From Marinobacter subterrani (GTDB lineage: Bacteria; Pseudomonadota; Gammaproteobacteria; Pseudomonadales; Oleiphilaceae), in the NCBI RefSeq assembly GCF_001045555.1, contig NZ_LFBU01000001.1:496001-560000 (forward strand): a DNA stretch of 64,000 nt. The letters run 5' to 3'. This document shows positions 24,925 to 33,317 of this stretch, one piece after another. Made by a program: the position numbers and the translations under genes. The notes under the pieces were generated by a model. It did not search any database, was not told the DNA's origin, and saw only the letters and a program-made list of their open reading frames with translations. Position 1 is the stretch's first letter. The number at the start of each line of letters is the position of its first letter.

Positions 24925-26544
24925 ATGAATCCAATCGCTGAGTTTTCGTCACTTCTGGTACTGGCCATCTGGCTGATAGTGCCGGTGGGTCTGTTTGTTC
25001 TGGCCGGACTGAGTGGCTGGCTGAAAAATCCCCTTAAACTGAACCACTGCTGGCGCCTCGCCGGATGGATGATGGTGGCCTCCATGGCAGCTTCGCTGAT
25101 GGTCGCCCTGTTGCTGGTCATCCAGTCCCGCATTGGTGGTGATAGCAACACCCTGGTGTCACTGGGCAGCCGTTTCGGCCTGTATCCCGACGGCATTGCT
25201 GTCTGGATGGCCCTGATGGTCGCCTTCATTGGCTGGGTGATTCTTCGGTTTGCGGACAACTATCTCAGCCAGGATCCCGGCCGTGACCGGTTTCTTCCCT
25301 GGTTTCTGGTAACGGTGGGTTCCGTCCTGGTGCTGGTGTTCACCAACCACCTGCTGACCCTCGCCGGCGCCTGGATCGGCGTCAGCCTGGCCTTGCACCA
25401 TCTCCTGACGCTTTACCAGGACCGGCCGCAGGCGCGCATGGCGGCGGTTCAGAAGTTTATTGTCAGCCGTGTGGGCGATGCCCTGGTGATCTCCGGCGTG
25501 GTGGCGCTGTATCTCCATTACGGCACCTTCTATCTGCCGGACATGATCCAGAGCGAAGCCGCCCGCGCGGGAGGATCAACCGCACTGACGGTCGCGTCGG
25601 TTGTGCTGGCGCTCGCCGCTGCGCTCAAATGTGCCCAGATTCCCTTCCACGGCTGGCTGATCCGGGTAATGGAGGCGCCGACACCGGTTTCGGCGCTACT
25701 TCACGCCGGAGTGATCAATCTCGGCGGCTTTCTCTGGCTGCGTCTGTTCCCGGTTTTTGACGGGTTTACAGCGGGCCACATGATTCTGCTGGTGGTCGGT
25801 GGCATGACGGCGGTGGTTGCCGTTCTCACCATGATGACCCAGTACTCGGTCAAGCATGCGCTTGCCTGGTCTACCTGCGCCCAGATGGGCTTCATGCTGT
25901 TCGAAATCGGCATGGGCGCCTACACCCTGGCACTGCTGCACCTGCTGGCCCACTCGCTCTACAAGGCGCATTCCTTCCTGGCGTCCGGGCGCACCGTGGT
26001 GGTTTCGGCTGCAACCGGGTTCCCGGAGCCTCGTGTGGCCAGCCGCCTGGTCTGGGCAGGCTCCACGGGGCTGGTGGCGGCGTTCATCCTGTTTCAGGCA
26101 CCGGGTATCGTGGAGCACAACCCGGTGTTCGGAGCGCTTCTGGTCCTGGCGGTAGCTGCGGCGGCCATGGGCATTCCGACGGGTGCAACCGGCGCCATGA
26201 GGCTCCGGCTTGCGGGCCTGGCGGTGTTGCTGGTTCCGCTGTACTCGCTGCTGCACCTGCTGCTGGGCCCCGCCGTGCCGGCGCATGAGGGGTTTGCGAT
26301 ACCGGCCATTGCTTACGGCCTGGGCCTTGCGATGATCGCGCTGCTGGCCAGCTGTTCACTGCTGATTCTGTTTGGAGCGCGCTCCCGGTTAGCCCAGGCA
26401 CTCCGTGCCCACTTCCGGCAGGGGCTTTACCTGGAGCTGCCCTTCGACCGCCTGACCCGTTTCCTGGCGGCAGAAGCGCTGAAAGTGCCGAGCATGTTCC
26501 GCAGGGTTCCCCATCATCCGTTCCGTCTGGAGGAGAAGTCATGA
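24925..26544 (+). CDS. dabB: DabB, membrane subunit of the DAB inorganic carbon transporter
   Basis: A 539-residue polytopic protein related to complex I subunit NuoL and MrpA, with about 13 or more hydrophobic segments. The proton-translocation-type core includes CAQIPFHGWLIRVMEAPTPVSALLHAGVINLGG. The ATG at 24925 has AGGAGG about 9 nt upstream and gives the expected N terminus MNPIAEFSSLLVL. A complex I role is rejected because no other nuo genes are near, and a DabA gene follows with a 4-nt overlap. In DAB systems DabB is thought to couple a cation gradient to the carbonic-anhydrase-like DabA, giving net bicarbonate accumulation in the cytoplasm. Confidence 0.9.
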   Translation: MNPIAEFSSLLVLAIWLIVPVGLFVLAGLSGWLKNPLKLNHCWRLAGWMMVASMAASLMVALLLVIQSRIGGDSNTLVSLGSRFGLYPDGIAVWMALMVAFIGWVILRFADNYLSQDPGRDRFLPWFLVTVGSVLVLVFTNHLLTLAGAWIGVSLALHHLLTLYQDRPQARMAAVQKFIVSRVGDALVISGVVALYLHYGTFYLPDMIQSEAARAGGSTALTVASVVLALAAALKCAQIPFHGWLIRVMEAPTPVSALLHAGVINLGGFLWLRLFPVFDGFTAGHMILLVVGGMTAVVAVLTMMTQYSVKHALAWSTCAQMGFMLFEIGMGAYTLALLHLLAHSLYKAHSFLASGRTVVVSAATGFPEPRVASRLVWAGSTGLVAAFILFQAPGIVEHNPVFGALLVLAVAAAAMGIPTGATGAMRLRLAGLAVLLVPLYSLLHLLLGPAVPAHEGFAIPAIAYGLGLAMIALLASCSLLILFGARSRLAQALRAHFRQGLYLELPFDRLTRFLAAEALKVPSMFRRVPHHPFRLEEKS

Positions 26545-29015
26545 CCAACGTCTGCGTATCGGTGCCCGAGTTGCAGGTAATGAATGAAGGCTGGCGGGAG
26601 CCTTTCCGGAAGGCATGTGGCCGGATCGCACCGGCCTGGCCCCTGGACCAGTGGATTGCGGTGAACCCGTTCTGGGGCCTGAGGCAACTTCCGGCCTCGA
26701 GAGCCGATCAGATTCTCAAGGAACGGGCCGGTTTCAGCATATTGATGCCAGCAGAATACTACCGCGAGGCCTGGGAGGGCGGGCGGATCCGCAAGGAGGA
26801 TCTCCAGGCCAGTATTGACGAGCGGGGTGGCGACCGGGTTGGCGAGCAGAGTGACGAGCACGATACAGCCTGGTATCTGGGCTGGCTCAGCCGTGCGCCC
26901 ACGACACCGGCTCCCCTGCGGGGCTCTATTCTGGATACCTTTCCGGGTGCAACCGGTAACCATGAAATCAGCGGCCTGACTGAAGCCGCGAGTGACCAGG
27001 TCTCCCGTGTCTGTGGTGCCTTTTTTGATCAGCGACAGGGCCGGTGGTCTATATCTGATTCCGAGGCAAGCCTGTTCAGCTTCTGGCTGGAGCAGGTTCG
27101 TCGGGATCTGGCCCTGGACTTCACCACCGGCCTGGCTGGCTTGCGTACGTTCTTCAAGGCCGTTCCGGACACCATCGACCACGCCATTCTGGAAGCTATC
27201 CAGCGGATTCGTGTCTCCGGCGCGGAACTGGAAGGCCTGTGCCACAGCCTTTTGCTCCGGGTGAACGGCTGGGCATCCTGGTGTCGTGGCGTTGACTGGC
27301 GAGCCGGCCTTGAGGGCCGGTCCTCCGATCGTTGCGGAGAGATACTGGCGATCATGCTGGTGTGGGAGTCGGCCGGCGTCGCTTTTGCCTCGACCGGCCA
27401 GAAAGCCGAGTGGCAAAGAAGCAAGACCCGGGCACGGCGTGCCGGCGGTGCTGAGGAGCAGAAACATCTCTGGGTCTGGCAGCGGGCCCTGGAAATTGGC
27501 TATCAGCGCACCCTGTGGCGGGCGATAGCATCGGGATCGGCGGATGCAGTCCGGTCAAGGTCGCATCATGAAAATCCGGAGGTTCAGGCGGTGTTCTGTA
27601 TCGACGTGCGCTCGGAAGTGATGCGCCGTCACCTCGAGGCGGTTTATCCTGCGGTACAGACGCTGGGTTTCGCCGGCTTTTTTGGCATGCCTATTGACCA
27701 TCAGCGGCATGGCCCGCTGGCCCCGCTGCGCCGCTTGCCGGGTCTGTTGCCGGCTTCCTACCGGTTGATCGACACAAAGGGCAGTCTGCGCGAGGACCTG
27801 GCCGAGAACCGGAAACGGGATCAGAAAGAGATTGCCCGGGAATCCGTCAGAAAAGCGAAATATACCAGCCTCTCCACCTTCACCCTGGTTGAGACCACCG
27901 GACTGGCGTGGGCCTGGAAGCTGGTAAAAGATACCCTGAAGCACGGCCGCAAAGCCGGTGATACTGAGAGCCTGGACGGCCGACTGGTTCATGATCACGG
28001 CGGCGACCCTCTTTCGGATGCCGAAAAGGTGTCCCTGGTTGCCAACATGCTCAGGGGCATGTCGCTAACCAGCCGCTTCGCGCCACTGCTGGTTCTCGTC
28101 GGCCATGGCAGCCATACCGACAATAACCCGAACCAGGCTGGCCTGGATTGTGGCGCCTGCGGCGGGCAGAGTGGCGGCGTCAATGCCCGACTTGCGGCCC
28201 GCCTTGTCAACGATCCCCAGGTCAGGGCGGGGCTGGCCGCCGAAGGCATCAGGATTCCGGACTTCACCTGGGCGATCGCGGCAGAGCATTGCACGGCAAC
28301 AGACAAAGTGACCATTGCTGATCGACACCTGGTGCCGGACTCCCACGTCCAGAAGCTGGCAGACCTGGAAGCCAGGTTTGCAGAAGCCGGGTTACGCGTG
28401 CGCAAGGAGCGGGCCACTCCGCTGAAACTGAACGGGCTGAGTGATGACAGTCTCCGGCAGGCCATGGAAACCCGGACCCGGGACTGGTCGGAAGTACGCC
28501 CTGAGTGGGGCCTGGCCAACAATGCGGCCATCGTTTTTGCCAAGAGGAGCAAGACCCGGGGCAGTGACCTTGGCGGCCGTGTGTTTCTGCACGACTACGA
28601 CCCGGCGCTGGACGACGACGGCAACCTTCTGGCAGCACTGCTTGCCGCCCCGATGATTGTTGCCAACTGGATCAATCTCCAGTACTTCGCGTCGGTAACC
28701 GTCCCCGGCGTCTATGGCTCAGGCAATAAGCTGCTGCACTCGGTGGTGGGTGGCAATGTCGGGGTTGTGGAGGGGAATGGAACGCAGCTGAGAATCGGGC
28801 TGCCTCTTCAGTCAGTGCACGACGGCACCTACTGGCGACACGAACCGCTTCGCCTGACCGTGCTGATTGATGCGCCGGCGGAGCGGATTGAAACGGTTCT
28901 GCGCGAGGAGCCAGACGTGGCGGCGCTGGTAGAAAACCAATGGGTTAGTCTGCACCGGATGTCCGAAGGCGGTGTGGAGCACTACGACAACGGAACCTGG
29001 ACAGCGGTAGGCTGA
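26541..29015 (+). CDS. dabA: DabA, carbonic-anhydrase-like subunit of the DAB transporter (DUF2309)
   Basis: An 824-residue protein of the DUF2309/UPF0753 family. The zinc-site residues defined in DabA are present: AVFCIDVRSEV gives Cys353 and Asp355, and LVGHGSHTDNN gives His522. Cys537 lies in GLDCGACGGQSGG, exactly 15 residues after His522, the spacing known for the family. The catalytic core therefore looks intact. DabA converts CO2 to bicarbonate in a one-way fashion together with membrane partner DabB, with which it overlaps by 4 nt. In a heterotroph the product would supply carboxylases. A GC-rich hairpin follows the stop. Confidence 0.93.
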   Translation: MTNVCVSVPELQVMNEGWREPFRKACGRIAPAWPLDQWIAVNPFWGLRQLPASRADQILKERAGFSILMPAEYYREAWEGGRIRKEDLQASIDERGGDRVGEQSDEHDTAWYLGWLSRAPTTPAPLRGSILDTFPGATGNHEISGLTEAASDQVSRVCGAFFDQRQGRWSISDSEASLFSFWLEQVRRDLALDFTTGLAGLRTFFKAVPDTIDHAILEAIQRIRVSGAELEGLCHSLLLRVNGWASWCRGVDWRAGLEGRSSDRCGEILAIMLVWESAGVAFASTGQKAEWQRSKTRARRAGGAEEQKHLWVWQRALEIGYQRTLWRAIASGSADAVRSRSHHENPEVQAVFCIDVRSEVMRRHLEAVYPAVQTLGFAGFFGMPIDHQRHGPLAPLRRLPGLLPASYRLIDTKGSLREDLAENRKRDQKEIARESVRKAKYTSLSTFTLVETTGLAWAWKLVKDTLKHGRKAGDTESLDGRLVHDHGGDPLSDAEKVSLVANMLRGMSLTSRFAPLLVLVGHGSHTDNNPNQAGLDCGACGGQSGGVNARLAARLVNDPQVRAGLAAEGIRIPDFTWAIAAEHCTATDKVTIADRHLVPDSHVQKLADLEARFAEAGLRVRKERATPLKLNGLSDDSLRQAMETRTRDWSEVRPEWGLANNAAIVFAKRSKTRGSDLGGRVFLHDYDPALDDDGNLLAALLAAPMIVANWINLQYFASVTVPGVYGSGNKLLHSVVGGNVGVVEGNGTQLRIGLPLQSVHDGTYWRHEPLRLTVLIDAPAERIETVLREEPDVAALVENQWVSLHRMSEGGVEHYDNGTWTAVG

Positions 29016-29020
29016 GGGCA

Positions 29021-29042
29021 GGGCGGCCGTCCCCGGCCGCCC
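29021..29042. terminator. Hairpin between convergent dabA and yebG
   Basis: An 8-bp perfect stem GGGCGGCC / GGCCGCCC with a GTCCCC loop lies 5 nt after the dabA stop and 7 nt before the end of the opposite-strand yebG gene. It is placed to act as a bidirectional terminator, although only a short AT-rich tail follows. Confidence 0.6.
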
Positions 29043-29049
29043 ATTGCCG

Positions 29050-29322
29050 TTATTCCTGTTCTGCGTTCAGCAGCTCGGGTTTCTTGAGGGCTTTCTGGAA
29101 CAGATCTTTGTCTTCGGCAATGGCCATGGCACAGCGCTCGGCCAGATCATCGCCAAGACCTTCAACCTTGCGGCTCAGAAAGACCTGGATTTCTTCGGCC
29201 AGCTCCAGAACCCTGTCTCGGGCGTCGGCTTCGGCTTTGGAGGTGAACAGCATCGTCTCAGGATTTTTCAGTGCCATATCCAGGCCGTCCCTATCGGAAA
29301 AGTAGACTGCTTGTACTGCCAT
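29050..29322 (-). CDS. yebG: YebG-family SOS-regulated protein
   Basis: A 90-residue protein. The N-terminal MAVQAVYFSDRDG and the segment MLFTSKAEADARDRVLELAEE resemble E. coli YebG (MAVEVKYVVIREG, SFTSKKEADAYDKMLD). The remainder is helical, with VEGLGDDLAERCAMAIAEDKD. YebG is a small LexA-controlled protein of unclear biochemical function. The identification is strongly supported by a perfect-arm LexA box 28 nt upstream of the start. The gene is monocistronic and converges on dabA. Confidence 0.8.
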   Translation of the reverse strand: MAVQAVYFSDRDGLDMALKNPETMLFTSKAEADARDRVLELAEEIQVFLSRKVEGLGDDLAERCAMAIAEDKDLFQKALKKPELLNAEQE

Positions 29323-29350
29323 GGTTATTCCTCGCAGTGGGATTACATAT

Positions 29351-29370
29351 TACTGTATAAAAAAACAGTA
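29351..29370. promoter_or_regulatory. LexA (SOS) box upstream of yebG
   Basis: TACTGTATAAAAAAACAGTA matches the gammaproteobacterial LexA consensus TACTGTATATATATACAGTA. Both half sites (TACTGTAT and ACAGTA) are intact, and the differences fall only in the central AT spacer. It lies 28 nt upstream of the yebG ATG on the minus strand, where repressor binding would block the promoter. Confidence 0.9.
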
Positions 29371-29555
29371 TAACTGAGTGCTGGATCCGGTGCCAACGCA
29401 ATTCCGTGGTAACTTTGAGTCTCCTGGATTCTTCAAATCGTCATTTTTACAAACGCTCACATCCCTGTGTCATCCGGGAGCGTAAAAGAAATATCCAGAT
29501 GAAACCTATACCGGGATCAAGATACAAAACGTTTGACTGAAAAGGTGGTTCCACG

Positions 29556-31106
29556 TTGTCCGACGTACGTTTTCCAAAACGGCGAATAATCATTTCAGCC
29601 GTTGTTGCACTGCTCGCTGGCGTGGCAATCAGCCTGGCCCTGGGGCGGCTTTTGTATAGCGAGGAATCCAGAACCGTTACGCTGGAGTTCAAGGCCGACA
29701 TCGACCAACTTTCCGCGAGTATCGAGCGCGAGGTTCTCTTGAATCTGGAAATCCTGTATGCGCTTAAGGCTGCCGTCGGGACCATGCCAGACATGACTCG
29801 TGACCGTTTTGAGACTCTGACCAGGAAGGTATTGGACCGGTCACCTGCGATTCAGGCGTTTGCCTGGGCGCCGATTGTTGAACGTGATCAGCTGCCGGAA
29901 TTCATTCGGGAACAGAGAATGACCTATCCGGAATTTTCGGTCACAGAGGCCGGGGCGGAGGGTCTGAGTCCTGTGCGTGCGCGGGCGGAATATGTGCCGG
30001 TTCAATATATCGAGCCTCTGGCGGATAATCGAGCGGCGCTTGGCTTCGACCTTGCCAGTGAGGCTTCTCGCCGAAAGGCTTTGACCCGGGCTGGTGAATC
30101 CGGAGAGATGGTAGCCACGGCAGGCATCCGGCTGGTTCAGGAGCCAGAGGATCAGAACGGGTTTCTTGTCTTCGCGCCGCTATATGAATTCGCGCCGGGC
30201 ACCAGCGGGACAGTCGCTGATAGCCACCAAACCGGTTTTATCAACGGGGTCTTCCGGGTGGGTGAGTTGGTCAAGCAGGCGGTCGGCAGCGAGCGCAGGA
30301 CGGACCTCCTTCTGGAAGTCATCGATAGAACGGGTGACGAAGAAACGGTGCTGTACCGGTCTGGTCGTCCCGATGCGCCCGGATGGCGATTTGAGGATCG
30401 GTACCGCGCCGGTCAATTCGAGATCGCAGGCAGGCAGTGGTCGGTCGAGGCGGTGCCTTCCGAGGGGTTAATAAAAGAAAGACGCGGGCTTTTACCGATC
30501 TTTGTCAGTTCCGCCGGCATCGTTCTTGTGTGTGTTGTCGTCGGTTACTTCCTCGCAGGGGCCAGGAGAAATGCACAGCTGAGCGAAGCAAAGGCGGAGC
30601 TGGAGCAGATCTCCCTCACCGATTCGCTTACCGGGTTGGCAAACCGGCGGCACTTTGATGCCGTCCTTAAGCAGGAAGTTCGCCGGGCCAGTCGTGAGAA
30701 AACGCCTCTATCACTGCTGATGATCGATATCGACTACTTCAAGGAATACAACGATGAGTATGGTCATCCGGCCGGCGACCAGTGTCTGGTACAAGTAGCA
30801 GAGATTCTCGGTGCCATGATTAAACGACCCGCAGATCTGGTGGCACGTTATGGCGGCGAAGAGTTCGCAATCATCCTGCCGGACACCGCCAACCCCACTC
30901 CTATTGCCAAAGCCTGCCGAAAAGCCGTTCTGGACCGGGGCATACCACACCCGCGTTCTCCGGTCGCAGACATTGTGACTATCAGTCTTGGTGTGACCAC
31001 AATTCCTCCCGAAACCGAAGTTGATCCCGGGGAAGTTGTCGACAGGGCAGATAAGCTCCTTTATGAAGCCAAGGCGTCGGGGCGTAACCGGGTCTGTGGA
31101 GGCTGA
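29556..31106 (+). CDS. Membrane diguanylate cyclase with CHASE-like sensor domain
   Basis: A 516-residue protein starting at TTG with AAGGTGG upstream. Membrane helix 1 (about 11-30) and helix 2 (about 308-330) enclose a periplasmic CHASE-like sensor, with YALKAAVGTMPDMTRDRFETL and IQAFAWAPIVERDQLPEF. The GGDEF domain (about 350-515) has DSLTGLANRRHFDAVL and the active-site motif GGEEF. RPAD exactly five residues before it is an intact allosteric I-site. Active c-di-GMP synthesis with product inhibition is therefore expected. It is monocistronic and converges on fabH with a 1-nt gap. A link to the LapG-like protease through the c-di-GMP pool is possible but not shown. Confidence 0.9.
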   Translation: MSDVRFPKRRIIISAVVALLAGVAISLALGRLLYSEESRTVTLEFKADIDQLSASIEREVLLNLEILYALKAAVGTMPDMTRDRFETLTRKVLDRSPAIQAFAWAPIVERDQLPEFIREQRMTYPEFSVTEAGAEGLSPVRARAEYVPVQYIEPLADNRAALGFDLASEASRRKALTRAGESGEMVATAGIRLVQEPEDQNGFLVFAPLYEFAPGTSGTVADSHQTGFINGVFRVGELVKQAVGSERRTDLLLEVIDRTGDEETVLYRSGRPDAPGWRFEDRYRAGQFEIAGRQWSVEAVPSEGLIKERRGLLPIFVSSAGIVLVCVVVGYFLAGARRNAQLSEAKAELEQISLTDSLTGLANRRHFDAVLKQEVRRASREKTPLSLLMIDIDYFKEYNDEYGHPAGDQCLVQVAEILGAMIKRPADLVARYGGEEFAIILPDTANPTPIAKACRKAVLDRGIPHPRSPVADIVTISLGVTTIPPETEVDPGEVVDRADKLLYEAKASGRNRVCGG

Positions 31107-31107
31107 A

Positions 31108-32076
31108 TCAGTATCTCAGCAGGGCCGACCCCCAGGTAAAACCGCCACCGAACGCTTCCAGCAGCAACACCTCGTTGCGCTTGATGCGCCCGTCCCGTAC
31201 GGCCACATCGAGTGCGAGGGGAATGGAGGCGGCAGAGGTGTTGCCATGCTCATTAACTGTTACCACAACCTGGTCCATCGACATATTCAGTTTTCTGGCG
31301 GTGGCGGTAATAATCCGCAGATTGGCCTGGTGGGGCACGAGCCAGTCGATGTCCGACTTCTGCATCTGGTTCGCCTCGAGGGTCTCATCGACAATCTTGC
31401 CAAGGGTGTTTACGGCCACCTTGAACACTTCATTGCCCTTCATCTCGACGAACGCACGCCCGGCCTTGACCTGATCGTAGTTGTCGGCAATACCGCATGG
31501 CACGTGGAGCAGGTCTTCATACTGACCATCGGCATGAATATGCGTGGAGAGAATGCCGGTTTCCTCATCCGCCTCCAGAATCACCGCGCCGGCACCGTCC
31601 CCGAACAGAACACAGGTACCACGGTCTTCCCAGTTAATGATGCGGGAGAAAACCTCAGCCCCGATGACCAGCGCTTTCTTGCTACTACCGGTCTTGATGA
31701 ACTTCTCCGCTGTGGCGAGGGCGTACACAAAGCCGCTGCAGACCGCCTGAATATCAAAAGCAGGGCAGCCGTGAATGCCCAGACGCGCCTGGAGGATGCA
31801 CGCCGAGCTCGGGAATATCTTGTCCGGGGTAGAGGTGGCAAAAACGATCAGATCTATGTCTTCAGCCTTGATGCCCGCCGCTTCAATGGCATTTTTCGCG
31901 GCCTGTTCAGCGAGATCGACGGTAGTCTGGCCTTCAACAGCAATGTGACGTCTCTCGATTCCCGTGCGCTCGCGAATCCACTGGTCCGTTGTGTCGACCA
32001 TCTTCTCGAGGTCTTTATTGGTAACGATATTGTCTGGCAGGTAAGAGCCGGTGCCGGTAATTCGTGCAAAGGTCAT
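31108..32076 (-). CDS. fabH: Beta-ketoacyl-ACP synthase III
   Basis: A 322-residue thiolase-fold enzyme that condenses acyl-CoA with malonyl-ACP to start fatty acid synthesis. The catalytic triad is intact: Cys113 in [13 protein letters not shown], His249 in LVPHQANLR and Asn279 in [10 protein letters not shown]. The C-terminal loop [13 protein letters not shown] is typical of FabH. I chose the ATG at 32076, which gives the usual N terminus [14 protein letters not shown]. Upstream in-frame ATGs at 32118 and 32133 would add residues not found in FabH. It stands alone, away from other fab genes, so it may be a second FabH or the only one. Branched acyl-CoA primers could come from the dehydrogenase operon in this window. 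Confidence 0.92.
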   Translation of the reverse strand: MTFARITGTGSYLPDNIVTNKDLEKMVDTTDQWIRERTGIERRHIAVEGQTTVDLAEQAAKNAIEAAGIKAEDIDLIVFATSTPDKIFPSSACILQARLGIHGCPAFDIQAVCSGFVYALATAEKFIKTGSSKKALVIGAEVFSRIINWEDRGTCVLFGDGAGAVILEADEETGILSTHIHADGQYEDLLHVPCGIADNYDQVKAGRAFVEMKGNEVFKVAVNTLGKIVDETLEANQMQKSDIDWLVPHQANLRIITATARKLNMSMDQVVVTVNEHGNTSAASIPLALDVAVRDGRIKRNEVLLLEAFGGGFTWGSALLRY

Positions 32077-32254
32077 TCGCGAGTGTCCCGAGGCGTTTCT
32101 GGTTGAACGTTCTTCCATGCTATACCCATGCAACGTCGTGCGTAATTAGCGATTTGTCAAAGAACCCCCGAAAGTGGCAGGCTCGTCTATGCTGAAGGTG
32201 ATCACCTTTGATCGGCACTCTGTATCGTTCTCAACCTAAAAGGAGAGCAACACG

Positions 32255-32506
32255 ATGGGCATTTCCAGCCATGAACTGCACGAAGAATTTCCCCAGTACA
32301 GCGACATTATTGATGAGCTCAAAAGCAACGACCCGAAGTTCGATGAGAAATTCCGCGAGTACGCCGAGCTGGATCAGGAAATAGAGGGGCTGGAAAAGCG
32401 GGATTCGCCCATTGGTGACGACAAATTGCATCGCATGAAGCAGAAGCGGGCAGAGCTCAAAGACAACCTCTACCAGGCACTGGTTTCAAACGGCAAAGCA
32501 TCATAG
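32255..32506 (+). CDS. YdcH-family small protein (DUF465)
   Basis: An 83-residue, strongly charged helical protein. It has the DUF465 pattern, with HELHEEFPQYSDIIDELKSND, FREYAELDQEIEGLEKRDSP and KLHRMKQKRAELKDNLY, which should form a coiled-coil hairpin. The function of the family is unknown. AAAGGAGAG about 8 nt upstream of the ATG is a strong ribosome-binding site. It is divergent from fabH and is followed by a hairpin. Confidence 0.85.
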   Translation: MGISSHELHEEFPQYSDIIDELKSNDPKFDEKFREYAELDQEIEGLEKRDSPIGDDKLHRMKQKRAELKDNLYQALVSNGKAS

Positions 32507-32548
32507 AAATGTTATGAACGTGTAACAGGAATCAAACGAAAATATGCC

Positions 32549-32574
32549 GGAAGCCCCTGTGAGTAGGGGTTTCC
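32549..32574 (+). terminator. Hairpin after the YdcH-family gene
   Basis: A 10-bp stem GGAAGCCCCT / AGGGGTTTCC, with one G-T pair and a 6-nt loop, lies 43 nt downstream of the stop. A T-run is lacking, so terminator strength is uncertain. Confidence 0.5.
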
Positions 32575-32592
32575 AAGTATTCAGAAAACGCC

Positions 32593-32621
32593 TTGTCAAC
32601 ACTAAAATAGGATCCTAATTA
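32593..32621 (+). promoter_or_regulatory. Sigma-70-like promoter upstream of the 50-residue gene
   Basis: TTGTCA (32593-32598) and TAATTA (32616-32621) are separated by exactly 17 bp. The -10 element ends 55 nt before the ATG of the small DUF1127-like gene, and no gene lies in between, so it is well placed to drive that gene. Confidence 0.55.
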
Positions 32622-32676
32622 AACAGGGTCCCGATTTTGGACCACCGAAATTTTGTGTTGATCAAGGAGATTGAAA

Positions 32677-32829
32677 ATGAAAAGGGCAGCTTCCCTGTAC
32701 AAAGGCTGGCGAATGAAGCGTAACTTCATCCATCTGGTTACCACCATGGACCGCCGGTTGCTTAACGACGTCGGATTCTCACCCGAAATGGTTGAACAGA
32801 AACTGAGCACGCCTTTCTGGAAATTCTGA
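32677..32829 (+). CDS. Small DUF1127-like protein (50 residues)
   Basis: A 50-residue basic protein, MKRAASLYKGWRMKRNFIHL at the start, ending in MVEQKLSTPFWKF. The central MDRRLLNDVGFSPEM resembles the LsDrELaDIGls core of DUF1127/YjiS-like small proteins, some of which act in RNA or phosphate-stress regulation. AAGGAG 9 nt upstream of the ATG, a promoter with 17-bp spacing and a following 11-bp hairpin make this a credible independent gene. The family assignment is tentative because it rests on a short motif. Confidence 0.65.
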   Translation: MKRAASLYKGWRMKRNFIHLVTTMDRRLLNDVGFSPEMVEQKLSTPFWKF

Positions 32830-32863
32830 TCCGGAAGAACCGACTGGCAATTGGCCAGTAACC

Positions 32864-32896
32864 CCCTGAACTGGTGAGAAAATCTCCAGTTCAGGG
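32864..32896 (+). terminator. Hairpin after the 50-residue gene
   Basis: A perfect 11-bp stem CCCTGAACTGG / CCAGTTCAGGG with an 11-nt loop begins 35 nt after the stop and is followed by TTTA. It is a plausible Rho-independent terminator with a short U-tract. Confidence 0.65.
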
Positions 32897-33062
32897 TTTA
32901 CCTGATGTCACAAAAATGACATACCCCATTGTTCTAAAAGCGTTTTTATCTCGAAAAAATATAAGAAAATTGATCTGAACCTGTATTTTCTCTGAACGGA
33001 TCAGTTTATAGTCTGGCTACCTCCAGAACCTGAACGGTTCACCCTGTAAGGAGAGCTCGACG

Positions 33063-33314
33063 ATGATCCAGGAATTCCTGCAGAACACCTTACCTTTAGA
33101 CTCTTCCGTTACCCTCAAGCGTTCCGAGATTGACTCCGCCAGTAATATCGCAGCCGTCCGTAGCGAAGCGTTTGAAATTATATCCAATTCCGGTGAAACC
33201 GTGGGCTTCGTGAAGGCCTGGGAAGACGCCCCCAGCTTCCGCGGGTACGTGCATTTCGATTCCGACGGCAACGTTATCGACTGGAAGGTTTTTCAAGACC
33301 GGTTACAGAGCTGA
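33063..33314 (+). CDS. Hypothetical small protein (83 residues)
   Basis: I do not recognise a family. The protein has 83 residues, no signal peptide and no membrane segment. The second half alternates beta-like strands with glycines: AFEIISNSGETVGFVKAWED, then FRGYVHFDSDGNVIDWKVF. This suggests a small beta-rich fold. AAGGAGAG 8 nt upstream of the ATG is a strong ribosome-binding site. The approximately 160-bp upstream region is AT-rich with a TATAGT at 33007-33012, about 50 nt before the start. It converges on the peptidoglycan-binding gene with only 3 nt between the stops. Confidence 0.65.
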   Translation: MIQEFLQNTLPLDSSVTLKRSEIDSASNIAAVRSEAFEIISNSGETVGFVKAWEDAPSFRGYVHFDSDGNVIDWKVFQDRLQS

Positions 33315-33317
33315 CGG

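Noticed and set aside
24925..26544. NADH-quinone oxidoreductase subunit L (complex I)
   Set aside because: The sequence is NuoL-like, but no other nuo gene is nearby and DabA follows with a 4-nt overlap, so DabB is the better call.
31021..32106. A 361-codon open frame on the plus strand
   Set aside because: It is antisense to fabH, whose Cys-His-Asn triad is intact; the frame overlaps the end of the GGDEF gene and has no domain pattern.
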